This document shows positions 1 through 4,747 of a stretch of DNA of 5,260 bases, one piece after another. The stretch covers positions 1 to 5,260 of the forward strand of contig JADFYX010000183.1 of the NCBI GenBank assembly GCA_015232795.1. The letters run 5' to 3'. The number at the start of each line of letters is the position of its first letter. The stretch's first letter is position 1. A program made the translations under genes and the position numbers. Under the pieces are notes generated by a model. The model did not search any database. It was not told the origin of the DNA and worked only from the letters and a program-made list of their open reading frames with translations. Source of the DNA: Magnetococcales bacterium. Its GTDB lineage: Bacteria; Pseudomonadota; Magnetococcia; Magnetococcales; JADFYX01.

Positions 1-240
1 GCATGAAATAACGGTCAGAGTCTCACCCTCAACAGCATAAACTAACCTATGTTCCTGTGTGATACGACGAGACCAGAAGCCACTCAGATCAAGTTTGAGT
101 CGTTCCGGTTTACCAATTCCATCATAAGGGTGTCTCAATGTATCTTCGAGCAATCTGTTGATCCTTTTCATGGTAGCTCGGTCTTTGACCTGCCACCATA
201 AATAATCCTTCCATGCTGCTTCGGTCCAGGCCAGGATCAT
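1..240 (-). CDS. yoeB: YoeB-family mRNA interferase toxin, 3' end cut by window edge
   Basis: This is the toxin of a type II toxin-antitoxin pair, a RelE-fold endoribonuclease that in E. coli cleaves mRNA on the ribosome when freed from YefM. Eighty residues are visible (MILAWTEAAWKDYLWWQ...), and the frame is open to the window edge. The family is about 84 residues long, so only the last few codons are missing. The highly conserved block GFWSRRITQEHRLVYAV (residues 54-70) is intact. Catalytic Glu46 (GKPE) and Arg65 (EHR) fall at the same numbers as in E. coli YoeB; the C-terminal His83-Tyr84 lie outside the window, so activity cannot be confirmed. Its ATG overlaps the antitoxin stop as ATGA (237-240), implying translational coupling. 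The identification is by remembered family motifs and is very secure. Whether the toxin is functional is inference. Confidence 0.96.
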   Translation of the reverse strand, partial: MILAWTEAAWKDYLWWQVKDRATMKRINRLLEDTLRHPYDGIGKPERLKLDLSGFWSRRITQEHRLVYAVEGETLTVISC

Positions 241-488
241 TTAATAATATCCCGATTTTTAACAGTCCCAGAACGATATTGGTCAATAGAAACATCCAAA
301 TGATTGCGATTTGCCTGTGAGCCAAGCAAATGCAGGGTTTCCATAAGACCATCGTAGTCCGCTTTCGGCATAACGACTACATCATCACCATTCCGACGAG
401 TAATGATTGCCGTATCTGCATCATCAACCACTTGATCCAGCACGGTCTTCAGATTCTTTCTAGCATCTGTATATGAAATCACTTGCAT
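237..488 (-). CDS. yefM: YefM-family antitoxin (Phd/YefM fold)
   Basis: This is the antitoxin that binds and neutralises YoeB and represses its own operon. The N-terminal Phd/YefM DNA-binding domain spans about residues 1-55 (MQVISYTDARKNL, then IITRRNGDDVVVMP). The C-terminal toxin-binding tail follows (LLGSQANRNHLDVSIDQYRSG). Two in-frame ATGs exist, at 494 and 488. The one at 488 is chosen because AGGAG (499-495) sits 6 bases before it but directly abuts the upstream ATG. It gives 83 residues, the E. coli YefM length, and puts Arg10 and Arg31, the operator-contact arginines of E. coli YefM, at the same numbers. The gene lies first in the operon, as is normal for this family, and overlaps the toxin by 4 bases. 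A paired TGTACA operator lies just upstream. The tail is expected to be proteolytically labile, by family knowledge. Confidence 0.96.
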   Translation of the reverse strand: MQVISYTDARKNLKTVLDQVVDDADTAIITRRNGDDVVVMPKADYDGLMETLHLLGSQANRNHLDVSIDQYRSGTVKNRDIIK

Positions 489-511
489 GGTCATCTCCTA
501 TAAAAATTTAT

Positions 512-552
512 TTTGTACAGCTATACTGTACATGTTTTCAAGTAAATTTCAA
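512..552 (-). promoter_or_regulatory. yefM-yoeB operator and promoter region (two TGTACA boxes)
   Basis: Two perfect copies of the 6-base palindrome TGTACA lie at 514-519 and 527-532, centred 13 bases apart and just upstream of the antitoxin ribosome-binding site. The E. coli yefM-yoeB operator is likewise built on adjacent palindromes with TGTACA cores, so autorepression by YefM and YefM-YoeB is the natural reading. Promoter hexamers are ambiguous. TTGAAA (552-547) with TACAGT (530-525) has a 16-base spacer, and TTGAAA (541-536) with TACAAA (517-512) has an 18-base spacer. In both cases the -10 overlaps a TGTACA box, as repression would require. The operator is well supported; the exact promoter is not. 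Confidence 0.8.
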
Positions 553-650
553 ACTAATTAATCAGGTCATTAATTACGGCCTTAAAAATCCAACGCTACT
601 AAAACGTAACCAACTCCTGCCATTCCCTGTCACTCTCAGTCACATTTGCA

Positions 651-758
651 ACGTAATAATCAAGTAGCAATTTCATGTGTGAATCCATGTGTGAAAAACT
701 TTCCAAAATCAGCTAAAATCACACACAGGATGGAAAATCAGCAAAACGTAATTATCAA
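651..758. repeat. cluster of short direct and inverted repeats beside the tRNA fragment
   Basis: CATGTGTGAA occurs twice in tandem, at 674-683 and 686-695, exactly 12 bases apart. Its core TGTGTGA recurs inverted at 719-725. A second family pairs ACGTAATAATCAA (651-663) with ACGTAATTATCAA (746-758), which differ at one base. AAAATCAGC is also repeated, at 705-713 and 734-742. The cluster ends about 50 bases before the tRNA-Phe fragment. Repeats of this size, number and spacing next to a tRNA 3' end resemble arm-type binding sites of tyrosine integrases or excisionase sites. The repeats are directly seen; the role is inference, and AT-rich chance repetition cannot be excluded for the weaker pair. 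Confidence 0.5.
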
Positions 759-810
759 CAAATTCAAAAATTTCCAAGTTAACAAGGAGGTTGTGAAGCT
801 TGGAAGTTCT

Positions 811-854
811 GACTGAAAATCCTCGTGTCGGTGGTTCGATTCCGCCCCTGGGCA
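811..854 (+). pseudogene. tRNA-Phe(GAA) 3' fragment, candidate attachment site
   Basis: The segment matches the 3' part of a proteobacterial tRNA-Phe. It has anticodon loop CTGAAAA (813-819, anticodon GAA 815-817), 3' anticodon stem TCCTC (820-824), variable loop GTGTC (825-829), and T-stem GGTGG (830-834) with T-loop TTCGATT (835-841) and CCGCC (842-846). The acceptor 3' strand CCTGGGC (847-853) and discriminator A (854) complete it. The 5 bases before the loop are TCTGA, not the GAGGA needed to pair, and no D-arm or 5' acceptor GCCCAGG precedes it, so this is not a working tRNA. The CCA is also absent; AAGG follows. A 3' tRNA fragment is the classical duplicated end left when an element integrates into a tRNA gene. 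The predicted polarity puts the element to the left. Confidence 0.85.
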
Positions 855-1058
855 AAGGTTACGTCATCTGGCTGGAAATGGATTCACCTGACAATTGCCA
901 CCACCATGAAATTTGAAAACCCTGTTTTTTCAATGAGTTGGAAACAGAAAGCCAAAAAGCTCGTTGAGCAACCGTCTCAACTAGAAGAGGCTTACCAATC
1001 CATTAACCAAGGATTTTATGAAATTTCACAAGCACTTGCCATGATATAATCCAAATCA

Positions 1059-1085
1059 AAAAACGTGAACTTTTTTCTCGTTTTT
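1059..1085 (-). terminator. candidate bidirectional intrinsic terminator
   Basis: AAAAACG (1059-1065) pairs with CGTTTTT (1079-1085). After one mismatch the inner GAA (1067-1069) pairs with TTC (1075-1077), leaving a 5-base loop. On the minus strand the stem ends in a run of T and begins 13 bases past the glycosyltransferase stop, the right place to end that transcript. The element is nearly symmetric, so it could also stop plus-strand transcription. The stem is AT-rich with only two G-C pairs in its outer arm, so its strength is uncertain. Confidence 0.5.
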
Positions 1086-1098
1086 ATTGAGCAAGAAC

Positions 1099-2997
1099 TT
1101 AAGTATTCTGTCTTTCTTCACACCATTTAACCCACACTTTTCTTAACTCTTTTGTCAGATCAACAGTAAATTTTTTATGATCACACAATGGTGAGTTTGC
1201 TATCTTGTTACGTAGGCCAACTCTATGCTTTTTGACTTTATCAGGGTTTGATACAAGATCTATAACAAGTTGCAAATATTCTTCCAGGGTGTTGGTTACC
1301 AACTCATCAAGACCAACATTGTTAAGAATACTTGTAGAGTGACGACCCGCAAATGTTGCTCCTCTTGTTGTCACCACCGGAACCCCCATCCATAGAGCCT
1401 CCATAGTCGTTAAACCACCTGAGTATGGTATAGTGTCCAATGCTAGATCAATTGAGTTGTACCTTGCGAGCAATTCTTTGTGAGGGATTCTACCTTCCAA
1501 AATTATTCTGTTGGTATTTATACCAGCATTTGCAAAAAACCCATTAATTCTTTGCATATTTGATGAACTATCCATCCCTTTGTATATCAAATGAAGGTCT
1601 GTATTGGGACATAGGAGGAGAATCTTTGCCCAAACCGCTAATATTTTTTCATTTATTTTATCGGGGTTACCAAAATTTCCTAAAACAAACCTGTTTGCAG
1701 ATTGAGGAGCAACCTCTGGGACATATGTGGGCGGAGTGTAACATACCCATGAGTCTGGCATTCTTATAATGCTCTCAGTATAATATCTATCTTCATCTTT
1801 TGCGATATAGTGGTGATCTGCTATAAGCCAATCCATGGTTTTAAGTCCCGTTGTACCAACATAACCTGCCCAGGTTATCTGTATTGGGGCTAATTTTTTG
1901 GCAAACAGTTGCAACCTGTTGTTTTCTGTATGACCAGCAAGGTCAATTAATATATCAATACGATCTTGAATAATTTGCTTGCTTAACTGATCATCACTAA
2001 AATTTTTTGTAAATATCCAACTATCAGAATAGCTTTCCAACTGGTTTGTCAATTCATCTGCGATACTGTCTGAATAACAGATAATCTCAAGTTCTGCCAC
2101 TTGGTGATACTTAAAAAAACCAGCCATAAAATAGCCTATAGGGTGGAGTCTATAATCTGGGGAAAGCAAACCTACTCGTAATGGGCGATCAGGAGTAATA
2201 TTACGGTAGTGGCTAAAAATTGGGGGGTTGGACTCACAAAAAAGGGAATCACCCCATTTTTTGTGAATTAAAAAAAGATTTTCCATACTCTGGCCTGGAA
2301 GATACTGAGAACATAACAATAAATTGCTATGGGCTTTTAGAGAATTGTGGTCGATAGCGATTGCTTTTTGGTAACTGATAACCGCTTCATCAAGTTTACC
2401 CATGCTTCTAAAAGTATTTGCAAGGTTGAAACAGGCTGCAAAGTGAGGTGTAATATTTGTAGCTTTTTGGAAATGAGTGACTGCCTCATCCCATTTGCCT
2501 TGCTTTTTTAGGGCAATGGCGAGGTTATAGTGAGCATCTGCAAAGTCAGGTTTTATTGTTATGGCTTTTTGTAAATTTTCAACGGCTTCATCAAGTTCTC
2601 CCAGCTCGGTAAGGGTATTACCGATGCTGCTATATGCTTCTGGATAGTTGGGGTCCATGGATATAGATTTTTTTACTACGCTGACAGACTCTTCCTTACG
2701 ATCAAGTTGGTAAAGTGACGTTCCCATATTGTAATATAAAATTGCTATATTGGGGTCGATATTTATAGCGCGTTGAAATTGCTCTAAAGCCAAATCATAC
2801 CGGTTGATTTTTTGGGCGATAAGTCCCAATAAATTAATGGCATCAATATGGTTGGGAACCTTTTTAATGATGGCACTGCAAAGTATATCTGCATCATAAA
2901 ACCGTGTGCTATTAAAATGCTCTATTGCCAGAAGATATGCTTCATCAACTTTAAGCTGTTGTTTATCATTGGTATCTGGTGTCTGTTGCTCAGCCAT
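1099..2997 (-). CDS. TPR protein with GT41 (OGT/SPINDLY-like) glycosyltransferase domain
   Basis: The 632-residue protein is predicted to transfer a sugar from a nucleotide donor to protein Ser/Thr in the cytoplasm. Residues about 17-219 hold six 34-residue TPRs, with a partial seventh to about 235 (repeats such as GELDEAVENLQKAITIKP and GKWDEAVTHFQKATNITP). TPR 6 (about 187-219) is one residue short. The catalytic part starts at RVGLLSPDYRLHPIGYF (274-290), whose His285 aligns with catalytic-region His498 of human OGT. It continues through LIDLAGHTENN, PIQITWAGYVGTTGLKTMDWLIAD (371-394) and NPDKIN, where Lys447 matches donor-binding Lys842. It ends with DTIPYSGGLTTMEALWMGVPVVT (521-543). The SGGLTT stretch lacks the OGT His920 equivalent, as in the SPINDLY branch, so the donor (UDP-GlcNAc, GDP-fucose or other) is open. 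Start ATG 2997 follows TGGTGG at 7-base spacing. There is no signal peptide or membrane segment. The target protein is unknown. Confidence 0.93.
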   Translation of the reverse strand: MAEQQTPDTNDKQQLKVDEAYLLAIEHFNSTRFYDADILCSAIIKKVPNHIDAINLLGLIAQKINRYDLALEQFQRAINIDPNIAILYYNMGTSLYQLDRKEESVSVVKKSISMDPNYPEAYSSIGNTLTELGELDEAVENLQKAITIKPDFADAHYNLAIALKKQGKWDEAVTHFQKATNITPHFAACFNLANTFRSMGKLDEAVISYQKAIAIDHNSLKAHSNLLLCSQYLPGQSMENLFLIHKKWGDSLFCESNPPIFSHYRNITPDRPLRVGLLSPDYRLHPIGYFMAGFFKYHQVAELEIICYSDSIADELTNQLESYSDSWIFTKNFSDDQLSKQIIQDRIDILIDLAGHTENNRLQLFAKKLAPIQITWAGYVGTTGLKTMDWLIADHHYIAKDEDRYYTESIIRMPDSWVCYTPPTYVPEVAPQSANRFVLGNFGNPDKINEKILAVWAKILLLCPNTDLHLIYKGMDSSSNMQRINGFFANAGINTNRIILEGRIPHKELLARYNSIDLALDTIPYSGGLTTMEALWMGVPVVTTRGATFAGRHSTSILNNVGLDELVTNTLEEYLQLVIDLVSNPDKVKKHRVGLRNKIANSPLCDHKKFTVDLTKELRKVWVKWCEERQNT

Positions 2998-3014
2998 ATT
3001 CCTACCACCAATTG

Positions 3015-3067
3015 ATTATATTTTCTTATAACCAAGACAAATCAAAAACAATTACTCATCATTGTTT
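3015..3067 (-). promoter_or_regulatory. possible promoter and weak hairpin ahead of the glycosyltransferase gene
   Basis: On the minus strand a perfect TATAAT (3020-3015) is preceded at 19 bases by TTGATT (3045-3040); an overlapping TATAAG (3030-3025) is an alternative -10. An inverted repeat AAACAAT (3046-3052) / ATTGTTT (3061-3067) with an 8-base loop, followed on the minus strand by T-rich sequence, could be a weak terminator for the upstream radical SAM gene. Together they hint that the two genes may be transcribed separately. The wide spacer, the very short implied leader and the AT-only stem keep this tentative. Confidence 0.35.
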
Positions 3068-3124
3068 ATTTAGGGCAAAAGTCACCATAAGAAGCATTTT
3101 ACCGGAGTTGTAATCAACACTTTG

Positions 3125-4564
3125 TTAATTACCTTTTTTACCAGACCATAATGAGACCTGTTGCAACATTCCGAAAAACCCTTTGAGAAAAACCATAAAA
3201 TGGGAGAATGACTCGACACTTTTAATTACCCGCCATATCTGCGATGGACGGTAATAAAATTTTTGATACCCCTTAACTATGTATTGTCGCAGTTCTTGGT
3301 TGCTTAAATCGGTATGGAGAGGTTGCACAGAGAAATCTTCTGACATCAAACCCCAATTTTGCCAATTATCAATTTTGCCCATGGAGTCAGCATAGTAGTG
3401 TTTAAACAATGGTGTTCCCACAAATGGAACCATTATATTAAAACTGGCAAATGTAGATGGAAGCTCCTTGGCAAAATTGATAGTATCCATTGCTGTTTCA
3501 TGGGTTTCACCAGTGTTGCCAATAATAAAGCTGTTAAAACTTTGAATGCCGACCTCATTGCATATGGCAATAGCTTTACGGGCTTGTTCTTTTGTGGTGT
3601 TTTTGCCAATTTTTTTTAATATTTCATCGTTACCGGACTCCATACCAAAAAGAATAAAATAGCAGCCTGCCTCCTTCATTAACTCAATGGCCTCATAATC
3701 AATTGAATCAACACGACCAAAAATCAACCAACGTATATTGAGTTTTTCTGCAATCAATCGCCGACAAATAGCTTTGCAACGGTCGAGGTCAGCCATAAAA
3801 AGGTCATCAACAAATTGGAAAACCTCAATATTATATTGCTCTTTTAAATGTCTAATCTCTTTAATAAAATAGTCAATACTATGGACTCTAAACCGTCGCC
3901 CCATAGTCAATAAATTAGCACAAAAAGTACAGGCAGAAGGACATCCCCTGCTAGAGAGCATGGTAACTGATTTCAGACCCCGGCTGTAATGGGCGTGGAG
4001 GCGATAGTTATCTATATTTACAAGGTCTCGTGCTGGAAATGGAAATTGATCGACATTATCATCAAAAGAGCGTCGTGGTGTGCGCAGAATTTCATTACCT
4101 CGACGATAATATATACCTTTTATCTCTGACCAATCATCATCTTTTTTAGCTAATGCATCAAGAAGTTCACGGGTGGTAAACTCACCCTCTCCAACTGCAA
4201 TAACATCAATAGTAGGGGTTTCATCAAGAACAACTTTTGGCATGGCAGAGGCGTGTACACCACCATAAATAACCACACCTTTATAGCCAGAGCTACGAAT
4301 ACCTGTGGCAATTTGCTGGGCTAAAGGGTAGTTCATTGATACCGAATGGATACCAATTAGATCCGGCTTAAACTCTTCTAGCTTTATATATAAACTTTCA
4401 AAAGAGTATCCTGCTGCTTCCGGGTCAAAAAACTGCACTTCATGACCAAACTGACGCACATAAGAGGCGATATATCCCAAACCCAATGGAAAGCTACAGT
4501 TTTTGCCAGAACTCATCTTTACATAAACATGCTGATATGGAGTGTTGATTAAAGCCAGCTTCAT
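3125..4564 (-). CDS. B12-binding-domain radical SAM enzyme (class B type), substrate unknown
   Basis: The 479-residue protein has a cobalamin-binding-like Rossmann domain (about 1-140) and a radical SAM barrel (about 198-400). In the first, PLGLGYIASYVRQFGHEVQFFD (26-47), YGGVHAS (100-106) and VGEGE (124-128) are typical; at the DxHxxG cobalamin motif it reads D47-P-E49-A-A-G52, so the lower His ligand is absent, as in many of this class. The cluster motif CPSACTFC (Cys208, Cys212, Cys215) should bind the 4Fe-4S cluster that cleaves S-adenosylmethionine. FVDDLFMADLDR (251-262), FGMESGNDEILKKIGK (306-321), IIGNTGET (347-354) and PFVGTPLF (380-387) are the usual later barrel motifs. Relatives are methylases and BchE- or HpnR-like enzymes, but the reaction here cannot be assigned. 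AAGGAG (4580-4575) lies 10 bases before the start. The glycosyltransferase gene follows after 127 bases. Confidence 0.92.
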   Translation of the reverse strand: MKLALINTPYQHVYVKMSSGKNCSFPLGLGYIASYVRQFGHEVQFFDPEAAGYSFESLYIKLEEFKPDLIGIHSVSMNYPLAQQIATGIRSSGYKGVVIYGGVHASAMPKVVLDETPTIDVIAVGEGEFTTRELLDALAKKDDDWSEIKGIYYRRGNEILRTPRRSFDDNVDQFPFPARDLVNIDNYRLHAHYSRGLKSVTMLSSRGCPSACTFCANLLTMGRRFRVHSIDYFIKEIRHLKEQYNIEVFQFVDDLFMADLDRCKAICRRLIAEKLNIRWLIFGRVDSIDYEAIELMKEAGCYFILFGMESGNDEILKKIGKNTTKEQARKAIAICNEVGIQSFNSFIIGNTGETHETAMDTINFAKELPSTFASFNIMVPFVGTPLFKHYYADSMGKIDNWQNWGLMSEDFSVQPLHTDLSNQELRQYIVKGYQKFYYRPSQIWRVIKSVESFSHFMVFLKGFFGMLQQVSLWSGKKGN

Positions 4565-4580
4565 TTACATACTACTCCTT
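4565..4580 (-). promoter_or_regulatory. ribosome-binding site with start-stop ATGTAA before the radical SAM gene
   Basis: The strong AAGGAG (4580-4575) is followed at 4 bases by ATG (4570-4568), immediately by TAA (4567-4565), and then by the gene's own ATG (4564-4562). The gene start is therefore 10 bases from the ribosome-binding site, at the long end of normal, with a one-codon start-stop unit between. The arrangement is directly visible. A regulatory effect, such as ribosome capture and reinitiation, is inference. Confidence 0.6.
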
Positions 4581-4635
4581 GCAATCTATACCTATTTTTT
4601 ATCATTACAAATTTAAAAAATACACCAACATCGCC

Positions 4636-4683
4636 CACTATAGTGTCTTGAATTTAAGCGAAAGTCTACATTCTAAGACTTTC
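4636..4683. repeat. palindrome and hairpin between the SRAP and radical SAM genes
   Basis: CACTATAGTG (4636-4645) is a perfect 10-base palindrome containing TATAGT, a -10-like hexamer on both strands. About 15 bases away GAAAGTCT (4660-4667) and AGACTTTC (4676-4683) form a perfect 8-base-pair stem with an 8-base loop. There is no T-run after the stem on the minus strand, so it is a poor intrinsic terminator for the SRAP gene. An operator or promoter element for the radical SAM gene is possible. No good -35 was found at the expected distance. The rest of this 183-base gap shows nothing recognisable. Confidence 0.45.
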
Positions 4684-4747
4684 TCCTGATATTCCAGATG
4701 AATCAATAGTTTAAGTCAGGTGCGTGGCGACAACTGCCGAATCTAGG

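Larger units (their letters stand above)
541..1098. other. gene-free stretch around a candidate integration junction
   Basis: No protein gene is convincing over these 558 bases. It holds, from left to right: the upstream edge of the yefM promoter; a block of short direct and inverted repeats (651-758); an orphan ribosome-binding-site-like AAGGAGG (784-790); the tRNA-Phe 3' fragment (811-854); an open frame that reads through the tRNA fragment and continues to 1049, with an internal ATG at 906 that would give 47 residues (begins MKFENPVFSMSWKQKAKK) but lacks a ribosome-binding site; and an inverted repeat with T-runs at 1059-1085. No integrase remnant was recognised on either strand. Confidence 0.7.

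Noticed and set aside
122..352. Minus-strand open frame of 76 codons overlapping the toxin-antitoxin pair
   Set aside because: It is a shadow frame across two securely identified genes, with no ribosome-binding site or recognisable family.
473..667. Plus-strand open frame of 64 codons over the yefM operator
   Set aside because: It starts inside yefM and crosses its promoter on the opposite strand; the composition does not look protein-like.
582..690. Minus-strand short frame beginning MDSHMKLLLDYYVANV
   Set aside because: Under 30 codons, no ribosome-binding site, and it overlaps the repeat cluster; no integrase C-terminus could be recognised in it.
651..758. CRISPR array
   Set aside because: The repeats are only 9-13 bases, irregularly spaced and of several different types.
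811..854. A functional tRNA-Phe gene or a tRNA-Leu/Ser with long variable arm
   Set aside because: The 5' half cannot pair with the anticodon stem or acceptor strand, so the gene is not complete; the 5-base variable loop and GAA anticodon exclude Leu and Ser.
1560..1769. Plus-strand frame of 69 codons
   Set aside because: Lies wholly inside the glycosyltransferase gene on the opposite strand.
3359..3619. Plus-strand frame of 86 codons
   Set aside because: Lies wholly inside the radical SAM gene on the opposite strand.
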